The translations under genes were made by a program, and so were the position numbers. Under the pieces are notes generated by a model. That model was given only the letters and a program-made list of their open reading frames with translations. It was not told the origin of the DNA and made no database searches. Below, in pieces: positions 42,661 through 50,790 of a DNA stretch of 64,000 nucleotides; position 1 is the stretch's first letter, and every line of letters begins with the position of its first letter. Source of the DNA: JACPPO01 sp965262505 (GTDB lineage Bacteria > Acidobacteriota > Vicinamibacteria > Vicinamibacterales > UBA2999); contig CBDHFM010000030.1 of assembly GCA_965262505.1 (NCBI GenBank), forward strand, positions 1,612,001-1,676,000. The letters are read 5' to 3'.

Positions 42661-43509
42661 CTACGACAAAAACGTCCGCAGGTAATCATCCGACGATTCG
42701 CGGAGTTCGGCGGCGTGCCCCTCGAACGCGATGCCACCGTCCTTCAGCATCAAGAACTCCGCCTCCTCGGACTTCCCCTCGTCGGCGGCAACAATCTGCA
42801 GCAGCCCGTCGTTCCGCTGCGCCGCCTCGTGCGTCGCCACGTAGAAGGCGTCGCGCAGCTGGTGCGTTACGAGGATCGAGCTGACATTCTCCAGGTCGCG
42901 AAGCTTGATGATCTCATCGTTCACGGTGCAGGCCGTGATCGGATCGAGGCCCGTCGTCGGCTCGTCGTAGAGGAGGATCCGCGGCTTGGCCGCCATCGCG
43001 CGGGCGATCGCCACGCGCCGCCGCTGCCCGCCTGAGAGTTCGGACGGCATCCGGTCTGAGTACTCTCCGAGACCAATGAACCCGAGGACCTCCTCCACGC
43101 GGCCGCGCACCTGATCCGACGGCCTGTCCGTTTCTTCGTACAGCTTGTAGCCGACGTTCTCCGCCACGGTCAGCGAGTCGAAGAGCGCCCCTTCCTGGAA
43201 CACCATGCCGAGATCGGCCCGTACCGTCATCAGCTGCCGCTCCGTCATCCCGTCCACCCGCTCACCGTTGACCCAGATGACGCCCTCATCCGGCCTCAGC
43301 AGTCCGAGAATCAGCTTCAGAATAGTCGACTTGCCGGAGCCGCTCGCCCCCAGAATGATCTTCGTATGGCCTGTGATCATCGTGAAGCTGATGTTCTTCA
43401 GAACCACCTGATCGTCGAAGGCCAGCGACACCTTGTCGAAGACCACGATCGGCGCACCTGGGCCGAGCGCCTCCTCGAGCGCCGGGGAACGTTCGGTGGC
43501 GAATCCCAT
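42661..43509 (-). CDS. mlaF: MlaF-type phospholipid ABC transporter ATPase
   Basis: 282 residues. ABC motifs: Walker A GASGSGKST (~residue 55), Q-loop VFQEGALFDSLTVAENV, signature ELSGGQRRRVAIARAM (~160), Walker B RILLYDEPTTGLDP and H-loop VTHQ. The GALFDSLTV stretch is typical of MlaF. It energises lipid movement by MlaE, whose stop is adjacent with no gap. Confidence 0.93.
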   Translation of the reverse strand: MGFATERSPALEEALGPGAPIVVFDKVSLAFDDQVVLKNISFTMITGHTKIILGASGSGKSTILKLILGLLRPDEGVIWVNGERVDGMTERQLMTVRADLGMVFQEGALFDSLTVAENVGYKLYEETDRPSDQVRGRVEEVLGFIGLGEYSDRMPSELSGGQRRRVAIARAMAAKPRILLYDEPTTGLDPITACTVNDEIIKLRDLENVSSILVTHQLRDAFYVATHEAAQRNDGLLQIVAADEGKSEEAEFLMLKDGGIAFEGHAAELRESSDDYLRTFLS

Positions 43510-44298
43510 CTAGTACAACAGCGTAATCAATAGCCGCGTCACAAGAAAGTCGACCGCAATCACGGAAACCGACGCGGCGACCACCGCGTTGGTCGTCGCA
43601 CGGCCGACGCCCTGGGTCCCGCCGCTCGTGCGCAGGCCGACGTGGCAGCCGATGCTGGCGATTGCGAGGCCGAGGCAGAACGGCTTGATCAGCCCCATCC
43701 ACGCATCCTCGAGATACAGTCCCTCCACGACGGATGACCAATAGAGGCTCGACGCCACCCGTAACTGATACACCGCGATCAGCCAGCCGCCGATAATCCC
43801 GACGGCGTCGGCCACCACGGTGAGGACTGGCGCCATGAAGAATCCGGCCAGCACGCGCGGCACGACGAGCTTGCGCACGGGATCGGTCCCGAGGGCGCGG
43901 AGCGCGTTGATCTGATCCGTGACGACCATCGACCCGATCTCCGCCGCGATGCCGGAGCCGACCCGGCCGGCGAGCATCAGCCCGGTCAGCACAGGGCCGA
44001 GCTCCTTGATCATGGAGGCGCTGATCAGGCGGCCGACAAAGGGCCGCGCGCCGAACTGGTCGAGCGTGATACCGGTCTGCAGCGCGAGCACTGCCCCCGT
44101 GAAAAACCCGGTCAACACCACGACAGTCAGCGACCCGATTCCGATCTGCTCGAACTGCTCGACGACGTCGCGAAAATAAAAGGGGCGCGTGACGCAACCG
44201 CGGAACGTCGCAGCCAGGAGACGCACGTACTCCTGTGTCTCCTGCAGCGCAGCCTTGAGCCAGCCTTCCAGCAGTGTCAGCACGCCGTTACCGCCCAC
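43510..44298 (-). CDS. mlaE: MlaE-type phospholipid ABC transporter permease
   Basis: 262 residues with five or so membrane segments. Family motifs: LTGFFTGAVLALQTG (~65), GLMLAGRVGSGIAAEIGSMVVTDQINALRALGTDPVRKLVVPR (~105-150) and TSGGTQGVGRATTNAVVAASV (~225). The start overlaps the uvrB end by 11 bp. Forms the MlaFED system with the next two genes; mlaB and mlaC are not seen here. Confidence 0.93.
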   Translation of the reverse strand: MGGNGVLTLLEGWLKAALQETQEYVRLLAATFRGCVTRPFYFRDVVEQFEQIGIGSLTVVVLTGFFTGAVLALQTGITLDQFGARPFVGRLISASMIKELGPVLTGLMLAGRVGSGIAAEIGSMVVTDQINALRALGTDPVRKLVVPRVLAGFFMAPVLTVVADAVGIIGGWLIAVYQLRVASSLYWSSVVEGLYLEDAWMGLIKPFCLGLAIASIGCHVGLRTSGGTQGVGRATTNAVVAASVSVIAVDFLVTRLLITLLY

Positions 44299-46306
44299 CC
44301 AGGCCGGTCAAACCAAGCTCCTGGCTCCGCAGCGCCTTGAGCCTGTCACGCAGCGCTGCCGCACGCTCAAAGTCCAGGTTCGCCGCCGCCAACTTCATCT
44401 CCGCCTCCAGCCGTCCGATCTCCGCGTCGAGCTCCGCCTGCGTCCGGAACGTCTCGCGCGCCTCGTCGAACGCCGGTCCCATCATGTAGTCACGCTCGTA
44501 CACGCTCGATAACACGTCGTCAATCTGCCGGATCACGGACTCAGGCGTAATCCCGTGCTCGGCGTTGTAGGCCCCCTGCAGGACGCGCCGACGTTCAGTC
44601 TCGGCAAGGGCCGACTTCATCGAGGCCGTCACCATGTCCGCGTACATGATCACGCGGCCGTTCACGTTGCGCGCGGCGCGGCCGGACGTTTGAATCAGGG
44701 CTCCAGCCGAGCGGAGAAACCCCTCTTTGTCGGCGTCGAGGATCGCCACGAGCGATACTTCCGGCAGGTCGAGACCCTCGCGGAGCAGATTGATGCCGAC
44801 AAGCACGTCGAAGACTCCGCGACGCAGGTCGCGGAGAATCTCCACGCGTTCGAGCGTGTCGATGTCCGAATGCAGGTACCGGACCTTTACGCCGAGCTCC
44901 TGGTAGTACGTCGTCAGGTCCTCGGCCATCCGTTTGGTCAGCGTCGTGACGAGCACGCGCTCCCTCTTCGCCGCACGTTCGCGAATCTCCTTCAGCAGGT
45001 CGTCAACCTGCCCGCGCACGGGCCGCACTTCGATCGGCGGGTCCATCAGGCCCGTGGGCCGGATGACCTGCTCGACAACGACCCCGCCGGCCTTCGCCAA
45101 TTCGTAGGGGCCGGGAGTCGCCGACACGAACACCGCCTGATTCACCCGATCCTCCCATTCGGCAAAGTTGAGCGGCCGGTTGTCCAGCGCCGACGGCAAA
45201 CGGAACCCATACGCGACCAGGACCTCTTTGCGCGATCGATCGCCATGATACATGCCGCGGATCTGAGGTACCGTCTGGTGGCTCTCATCAACGATCACGA
45301 GCGCATCGTCCGGCAGGTAGTCGAGCAGGGTCGGCGGTGGCTCTCCAGCGGCCCTCCCTGTGAGGTGGCGCGCGTAGTTCTCGATCCCGTGGCAGTACCC
45401 GATCTCCCGAATCATTTCGAGGTCGAACATCGTGCGCTGGTGCAACCGCTGGGCCTCGAGGACCTTCCCCTCTGACTCGAGCCGCCCGCGATGCTCTTCC
45501 AGCTCCTGCTTGATCGACCCCACCGCGATCTTGGTCCGGTCGCGGGACGTGACGAAGTGCGACTTGGGATACACCGCCACCTTGTCCAGCCGGCGGATCA
45601 CTCTCCCCGTGAGCGCATCGAACCACGCGAGCTCGTCGACCTCATCACCGAACAGCCCGATCCGGAGCGCATGTTCCTCGTAGGACGGCACCACTTCGAC
45701 GATGTCGCCACGCACACGGAACGTGCCGCGGCCGAACTCGGTGTCATTGCGCTCGTACTGGATTTCGACCAGCTTGCGCAGGATCTCGTCGCGATCGATC
45801 CGTTGGCCGACCCGCAGCGGCAGCAGCATCCCGTAGTACGCTTCCGGCGAGCCGAGCCCGTAGATGCACGAGACGCTCGACACGATGATCACATCGCGTC
45901 GCTCGAAGAGCGACCGCGTCGCCGAGAGACGCATGCGATCGATCTCGTCGTTGATCGTGGCCTCCTTCTCGATGTACGAGTCGGTGGCCGGGACATAGGC
46001 CTCGGGCTGATAATAGTCGTAGTAGCTCACGAAGTACTCGACCGCGCCCTCGGGAAAGAAGCGCCTGAATTCCTGGTAGAGCTGGGCGGCCAGCGTCTTG
46101 TTATGGGCCATCACCAGGGTCGGCCGGTTGACGGACGCGATGACCTGCGCCATCGTGAACGTCTTGCCAGAGCCGGTGACGCCGAGGAGGACCTGATGTC
46201 TGTCGCCGCGGTTCAGTGCCTCGACGAGCTCCGGGATCGCGCGGACCTGATCGCCGCGCACCTCGAAATCGCTGACAAGGGTGAATCGATCGTGAACTGA
46301 AGACAT
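44288..46306 (-). CDS. uvrB: UvrABC system protein B
   Basis: 672 residues, full length. DEAD-like helicase motifs: GVTGSGKTFTMAQV (~45), the beta-hairpin region YFVSYYDYYQPEAYVPATDSYIEKE (~90-115), DESHQTVPQIRGMYHGD (~340) and INLLREGLDLPEVSLVAILDADKEGFLRS (~515). The C-terminal UVR motif (ELDAEIGRLEAEMKLAAANLDFERAAALRDRL) binds UvrC. It acts in nucleotide-excision repair. Confidence 0.98.
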   Translation of the reverse strand: MSSVHDRFTLVSDFEVRGDQVRAIPELVEALNRGDRHQVLLGVTGSGKTFTMAQVIASVNRPTLVMAHNKTLAAQLYQEFRRFFPEGAVEYFVSYYDYYQPEAYVPATDSYIEKEATINDEIDRMRLSATRSLFERRDVIIVSSVSCIYGLGSPEAYYGMLLPLRVGQRIDRDEILRKLVEIQYERNDTEFGRGTFRVRGDIVEVVPSYEEHALRIGLFGDEVDELAWFDALTGRVIRRLDKVAVYPKSHFVTSRDRTKIAVGSIKQELEEHRGRLESEGKVLEAQRLHQRTMFDLEMIREIGYCHGIENYARHLTGRAAGEPPPTLLDYLPDDALVIVDESHQTVPQIRGMYHGDRSRKEVLVAYGFRLPSALDNRPLNFAEWEDRVNQAVFVSATPGPYELAKAGGVVVEQVIRPTGLMDPPIEVRPVRGQVDDLLKEIRERAAKRERVLVTTLTKRMAEDLTTYYQELGVKVRYLHSDIDTLERVEILRDLRRGVFDVLVGINLLREGLDLPEVSLVAILDADKEGFLRSAGALIQTSGRAARNVNGRVIMYADMVTASMKSALAETERRRVLQGAYNAEHGITPESVIRQIDDVLSSVYERDYMMGPAFDEARETFRTQAELDAEIGRLEAEMKLAAANLDFERAAALRDRLKALRSQELGLTGLGGR

Positions 46307-46350
46307 GGACAGTCAGGCGCGGCCGTACGGCGTACGACCAACACGCGATC

Positions 46351-47292
46351 TTACTGTCCTTCCCGGTACAGCGCGAAATATCCCTTGCGCGACTGAACGC
46401 GTGCGTCCTTGAGGTCCGAGCGGGTCAGCTTGATCTCGACGTCACGCCAGTTGCCGTCCTGGGCCGTGTCGGTGGAGATATACCCAAGGCTGTACTGGGC
46501 GCGGATCTGGGCCACGACCTCGTCGTAGGCCTCCTCGACGTCATCCATGGCCGATGGAAAGAATGCCTGGCCGCCGGTGGTTTCCGCGATCTCCATGAGC
46601 CGCATGCGCTGGTTCAGCCGTGTCGAACTCAACTGGTGCTCCATGAAGCCGACGGCATGGATCGTGACGTCGGACGCGCGGACAAGCGTCATGAGGTCGC
46701 CCAAGCCGATCGCGCTGCGCGTATCGGCGCCGTCGGTGTACAGCAGCAGGATCGTACGCCCATCGTTCTCCGCCGCCCCGTCGAGATAGACCCCCAACGC
46801 GTCGTACATCGCGGTCCACCCGCCGGGCCGGCGTCCTCGAATCCGCTCGACGATACGAGGAAAGTCCTGCTGGCCGTACCTGGCCACGCGCACCTCGGTG
46901 TCGAAATCAACAAGCGTCATGTCGACCGCGTCGCTGAACGTGTTGAGAAAACGGATCGCGGCGCTTCGGGATAGCTTGATGTCCTCGTCCATACTGCCAC
47001 TGGTGTCGAACAGCAGGCCGACGTGCAATGGAGGGGCGGCGACCGACTGATCGCCGCGCGCGAAGTAGGTAATCGTCTGTTTCTGGCCTTCCTCGATGAT
47101 CTCAAAATCCTCAGCGGTCAGATCAGTCATGAACTCGCCATCCTGATCAGTGATCGTCACGCCAACCTGGACCAGGTCGATGCCGGCCCGGAACTCCGCC
47201 TGCTGTGCCCGGACGAGCGCCGGCGCGCCCATCGCGAGCGCGGCCGTCGCGAGAACGCCGGCCCTGCACATGCTCATTCCCCTCATACCCAA
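46351..47292 (-). CDS. Secreted VWFA-domain protein (acidobacterial type)
   Basis: 313 residues with a signal peptide (ATAALAMGAPALVRAQ); in-frame ATGs at 47286 and 47277 are alternative starts. An N-terminal strand region (GIDLVQVGVTITDQDGEFMTDLTAEDFEIIEEGQKQTI) is typical of the acidobacterial VWFA-related family. The von Willebrand A fold follows, with an intact MIDAS (DTSGSMDE, T in WTAMYDAL, and LYTDGADT). Family members are exported and bind protein partners through a metal; the roles are unknown. Confidence 0.85.
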   Translation of the reverse strand: MGMRGMSMCRAGVLATAALAMGAPALVRAQQAEFRAGIDLVQVGVTITDQDGEFMTDLTAEDFEIIEEGQKQTITYFARGDQSVAAPPLHVGLLFDTSGSMDEDIKLSRSAAIRFLNTFSDAVDMTLVDFDTEVRVARYGQQDFPRIVERIRGRRPGGWTAMYDALGVYLDGAAENDGRTILLLYTDGADTRSAIGLGDLMTLVRASDVTIHAVGFMEHQLSSTRLNQRMRLMEIAETTGGQAFFPSAMDDVEEAYDEVVAQIRAQYSLGYISTDTAQDGNWRDVEIKLTRSDLKDARVQSRKGYFALYREGQ

Positions 47293-47303
47293 GCGCTCCT
47301 ATC

Positions 47304-48458
47304 CTACACCGTGGTCGTCGCCGCGGCCGCGAGCCCATCGCGGGTGCGTTTGTCGGGTCCGAATCTGATGCTGTACAGGTAGCGCTCGGTGACCGGGCCG
47401 GCATCCGACGGCACGCTGGCCCCGTGGGCACCGGAGCCGTTGAGAAACGCCAGAGACGTGTTGGCACGGAACGGCACGGTTTTCACCTGGCGGCACCGCG
47501 AGGGCTCAGGATAGTGCACGCCGTCAGTTTGCGCGACGTCGTCCCGGTCGACTGCATAGAGATCGGTGCCGAATTCCTCTCGATCGTTCGGCCGAGCCAG
47601 ATAGACGAGGCAGGAGATGAATCCGAACTTTGGATCGCGGTGCGGGCGGAAGACGTAGCCAGGGCCCCTGAGAAAGATCCGCTGCTCCTTGATGAAGGTG
47701 AGCCTGGAGATCAACTCATCGTCCACCTGGTTCCAGCGCGGAAACGCCGCGCGGATGTAATTGCGCAAGGGAAGATCGAACTTCTGCAGGAGGGCCGGAA
47801 CCAACGCCCGGTGCGTGATCTCGTGCATCAGGTCCCACGAGAGCAGTGATGCGTCCGGCCCGTACCGCATCGGCAGCACAACCTCGCGTTTCTTTTGCCC
47901 GTTGAGGTCTTCGAAGAAGGTTCGAGGTGGCAGACAGGCGACGACCGCCTCATAAACCTGAGGCGGCAGCACATGGTCGATCGCGACATGCGGCACGGGA
48001 TCCTGCTCGAGCCGGCTGCCTTCGACCGCATGCTTGACATGCGCTGTCACGGTACGCACGTCGAGCAGGCCGCGAAGGTCGTCCAGCTTGTCGCGCCACT
48101 CGCGATTTGTCGCGGCCAGGTCGATCATCTGCTGCGAGGCCATCCGACTCACGCGCACGTCTTCCGATATCTCGTCGAGACGCCGGACGACGTCTTCCAC
48201 TCGCGAGCCGAGACGTTCTACGGCCGACTCCGTATTCGAATTTCGAGAGGCTGACTTCTTGATGGAGGCGAACCCCGTTCGAAGCTGCCGGTGTAACTCC
48301 TTCCGCTCACGCTTGTCCTCCTTGCGGAGCGCGGCAAGGGCCTGTTGGACAGCCTCCTGACGACGGCCGAGCCGTTCGACCGATCGCCAGAGACCCGCCT
48401 GCTGCCCGGGAGTGAAACGTCGCAGCCAGCTCTTGAGGCTCGTCATCCTACTAGTCAT
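47304..48458 (-). CDS. 2-oxoglutarate/Fe(II) oxygenase-like protein with N-terminal coiled coil
   Basis: 384 residues. Residues ~15-145 are highly charged helices with heptads (QEAVQQALAALRKEDKRERKELHRQL), probably coiled coil. From ~165 a jelly-roll oxygenase-like domain follows: PHVAIDHVLPPQVYEAVVACLP, then PHRDPKFGFISCLVYLA with a probable HxD iron pair, YAVDRDD, and a later FLNGSGAHG with the probable second His. The pattern resembles prolyl-hydroxylase-type enzymes acting on proteins or glycans. No signal peptide. Substrate unknown. Confidence 0.6.
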   Translation of the reverse strand: MTSRMTSLKSWLRRFTPGQQAGLWRSVERLGRRQEAVQQALAALRKEDKRERKELHRQLRTGFASIKKSASRNSNTESAVERLGSRVEDVVRRLDEISEDVRVSRMASQQMIDLAATNREWRDKLDDLRGLLDVRTVTAHVKHAVEGSRLEQDPVPHVAIDHVLPPQVYEAVVACLPPRTFFEDLNGQKKREVVLPMRYGPDASLLSWDLMHEITHRALVPALLQKFDLPLRNYIRAAFPRWNQVDDELISRLTFIKEQRIFLRGPGYVFRPHRDPKFGFISCLVYLARPNDREEFGTDLYAVDRDDVAQTDGVHYPEPSRCRQVKTVPFRANTSLAFLNGSGAHGASVPSDAGPVTERYLYSIRFGPDKRTRDGLAAAATTTV

Positions 48459-48775
48459 ACCGGTTTCACCTTCACCGCGAACCAGAGAGTCTCAGGCTCT
48501 TCGGGCCCTCTCCCTCGGCAACGCCATGCCGGGGCGGCGTCGCCGTGGGCGCGGTCTCGGCACATGGACGACCCATCTTGGCGGTCGGATTACCAGCGGT
48601 CAAGAGCGGGAGACGTCGAAATCACACTCTTCGTTCGCACCGCATTCCCGATTCAGCCGATTTCAAACCGGTCCACCACCGCCCAGCGGGTGGCCGACAC
48701 TTCCGTATAGAGCAGCGTATAATCAGTGATTCCGGTCCATGCACAGGTTCGTTCAGAGGCAACCGCGGTGATCGC
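48459..48775. other. 317-bp intergenic region between divergent genes
   Basis: No gene is supported. It holds the probable promoter of the DHH gene at 48694-48723 and nothing else recognisable; the short frames through it lack ribosome-binding sites and similarity. Confidence 0.5.
48694..48723 (+). promoter_or_regulatory. Sigma-70-type promoter of the DHH phosphoesterase gene
   Basis: CCGACA (48694-48699), an 18-bp spacer and a perfect TATAAT (48718-48723). Transcription would start near 48730, giving a ~46-nt leader to the ATG at 48776. Confidence 0.55.
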
Positions 48776-50203
48776 ATGAGGTGCCTCGCAGTCTGCCAGA
48801 ACGAGTTGGTCGTCAGGATGCTCGACGAGATCCTGCTGCCTGGCTTCGAAGTTGAATTTCTCGTCGAGAGCAAACCTCTCGCCCGCCGGCTCCACGACGC
48901 CGGCATGCACGTCACCGCCGCCGACCCGCGTCGAACCGACACCTACCTCAAGGCCGACGTCACACCAGGCACCTGCGTCATCGTCGAAGATAACGGCCTG
49001 CGGAGCCTGAGGAAGATTATCGAATCGATTCGCGATGCAGGTGTCGCCCTCGTGTACGTACTCGGGGTCGGGATCTCGCGCGCCAAGACACGGGAGGAGG
49101 ATCTCAAGTCGCAGTTCCCCGAGGTCGACTACCTCGCGCTTTCCGAGTTGTTCGGGGGGCCGTTGCTGACCGAATTCAGCCGATCGATCACGCGGTTGAA
49201 GGTGCAGCAGTACCAGCGCTTCCTCAGCGATGCCGACCGGGTGCTCATCCTGTTGCACAACGACCCGGATCCCGACGCGCTGGCGAGCGGCTTGGCGCTC
49301 CGAAACGTGTTGCGCCGCACGAAGCAGACCGCGATCATTGCCGCCATCGGGGGCGTGACGCGACCGGAAAACCTGCGGATGGTCGACCTGCTCGACCTGC
49401 ACGTCGAACTCGTCACGCCGGCGCAGGTGGCGGAATACGACCGCGTCGCGATGGTCGACGTACAGCCGCACTACTTCGGCGGCGTGATCGACCGGGTCGA
49501 TCTGGTAATCGATCACCATCCCGAGCAGCTGGGCTACAGCGCCCTGTTCAAGGACATCCGAGCGGATTACGGATCGACGTCGACCATCCTGACCGAGCAC
49601 CTGCGCGCCGTGGATGCCAATATTTCCGAGCGCACGGCGACCGGGATGCTCTACGCGATCAAGTCGGACACGCTGTTCTTCAATCGGCAGACCAACCGCG
49701 CCGACATCGAAGCGTTCTCGTATCTCTATCCGCTGGCGGACGCCGCCCTTATCCGCAAAATGGAGGGCGCCGAAATCACCATGGAGCGGCTCGAGTACGT
49801 GCTCAAGGCCAAACAGCATGGCCGGATAGTCGAGCAAGTGTTCTGCGCCTTCCTCGGCGACTCGCCGCGCGAGGACTTCATCCCGTACGTCGCCGACTTC
49901 TACCTGCAGATCGAGAACGTCAAATGGGCGATCGTGGCGGGGGTCGTCAACGACTCGCTCGTTATGTCGGTCCGGAATCTCGGGTACTCTCGAAACGCGG
50001 GTGAGTTCGTTCGAAAGTATTTCGCCGACATCGGGAGCGCCGGTGGCCACCGGGCCATGGCCAAGGCGATCGTGCCGCTCGGCGCCTTCCGCGAGAAGTT
50101 CGGCAACCTGCAGGCCGACGGCCTCACCGAGCGCGTCCTCGCCATGGCGCTCGAGTTCCTCCACGAGCACCAGACCCCCGATCGGAAGCTCGTCAAGGCC
50201 TGA
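48776..50203 (+). CDS. DHH-family phosphoesterase with an N-terminal Rossmann-like domain
   Basis: 475 residues from ATG 48776 (MRCLAVCQNELVVRML). Residues ~1-145 look like a nucleotide-binding regulatory domain of the TrkA-N/RCK kind (VEFLVESKPLARRLHDAG, CVIVEDNGLRSLRKIIESI). Residues ~155-475 are a DHH/DHHA1 phosphoesterase: VLILLHNDPDPDALASGLAL, VAMVDVQPHYF, VIDHHPEQLG (the DHH motif), and SAGGHRAMAKA of DHHA1. Related enzymes cleave nanoRNA, pAp or cyclic dinucleotides; which applies is unknown. The REP end of the mobile unit begins 2 bp after its stop. Confidence 0.85.
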   Translation: MRCLAVCQNELVVRMLDEILLPGFEVEFLVESKPLARRLHDAGMHVTAADPRRTDTYLKADVTPGTCVIVEDNGLRSLRKIIESIRDAGVALVYVLGVGISRAKTREEDLKSQFPEVDYLALSELFGGPLLTEFSRSITRLKVQQYQRFLSDADRVLILLHNDPDPDALASGLALRNVLRRTKQTAIIAAIGGVTRPENLRMVDLLDLHVELVTPAQVAEYDRVAMVDVQPHYFGGVIDRVDLVIDHHPEQLGYSALFKDIRADYGSTSTILTEHLRAVDANISERTATGMLYAIKSDTLFFNRQTNRADIEAFSYLYPLADAALIRKMEGAEITMERLEYVLKAKQHGRIVEQVFCAFLGDSPREDFIPYVADFYLQIENVKWAIVAGVVNDSLVMSVRNLGYSRNAGEFVRKYFADIGSAGGHRAMAKAIVPLGAFREKFGNLQADGLTERVLAMALEFLHEHQTPDRKLVKA

Positions 50204-50205
50204 CA

Positions 50206-50236
50206 CCCGTACGTAGTGTCCGGCTTTAGCCGGACC
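50206..50236 (+). repeat. REP-type end of the RAYT element, left copy
   Basis: 31 bp matching the reverse complement of 50760-50790 with one mismatch. It has the canonical REP form: the tetranucleotide GTAG (50213-50216) 5' of a palindrome (TCCGGCT, loop, AGCCGGA). The RAYT stop codon (TAA, 50228-50226 on the minus strand) lies in the loop. Confidence 0.9.
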
Positions 50237-50732
50237 ATTTCCTGTCCCGCCATTGAACCGCTTCCAGGATCTCGGCGAGGGTGTGGGTAGTCGACCCCAG
50301 AAACGGGTAAACCTCGACGCTCTTCGCCAAGCCGGCCCTCACAGGGTTCTCCAGGATGTACTTGCCGACACTCAATGCCGATTCCCCACGGCGCAGCGTG
50401 CGTTCGAATCCGTACCGCTGCCACAATCGCGCTCCGAACATCTCCTGGTAGTGAAACCCTGAGAATTGCTTTGCGCGCGCGATGAACCGTCTACAGTCCG
50501 CGTCATCGGCCAGACCTTCAACTAGGAGGTGTGCGTGGTCCGGCATGAAACAGTACGCGAGAAGTGCGAAGCGCTGATCCGTTGCGGCACGCAGAATCTG
50601 CGCGAGTACGACCCCGACGCGATCCGACGTCACGAATACGTGACGTCTCTGGTGCGTGCAGAACGTCAGGAAATATCGATATAAACCGAGATAGTCGAAC
50701 GTCTTGAGGTGTTCGGGTCTTCCGGTGAACAC
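50226..50732 (-). CDS. REP-associated tyrosine transposase (Y1/HUH family)
   Basis: 168 residues from GTG 50732 (VFTGRPEHLKTFDYLGLYRYFLTF). A single-domain Y1 transposase of the TnpA-REP (RAYT) group. The metal-binding His motif is in CFMPDHAHLLVEG (HxH, ~residue 65), and the catalytic Tyr is probably in KYILENPVRAGL (~135). RYGFERTL also fits the family. RAYTs nick single-stranded REP hairpins at a GTAG-flanked palindrome, and such sequences bound this gene on both sides (50206-50236 and 50760-50790). Confidence 0.88.
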   Translation of the reverse strand: MFTGRPEHLKTFDYLGLYRYFLTFCTHQRRHVFVTSDRVGVVLAQILRAATDQRFALLAYCFMPDHAHLLVEGLADDADCRRFIARAKQFSGFHYQEMFGARLWQRYGFERTLRRGESALSVGKYILENPVRAGLAKSVEVYPFLGSTTHTLAEILEAVQWRDRKWSG

Positions 50733-50759
50733 ACGGAGCGCCAAGCAAAGGGCGCTCCA

Positions 50760-50790
50760 GGTCCGGCTCAAGCCGGACACTACGTACGGG
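50760..50790 (-). repeat. REP-type end of the RAYT element, right copy
   Basis: Inverted relative to the left end, 30 of 31 positions identical. On the minus strand GTAG is at 50783-50780, followed by the palindrome. The patatin-like gene reads into it and takes its last two codons and its TAG stop (50782-50780) from this repeat. Confidence 0.9.
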
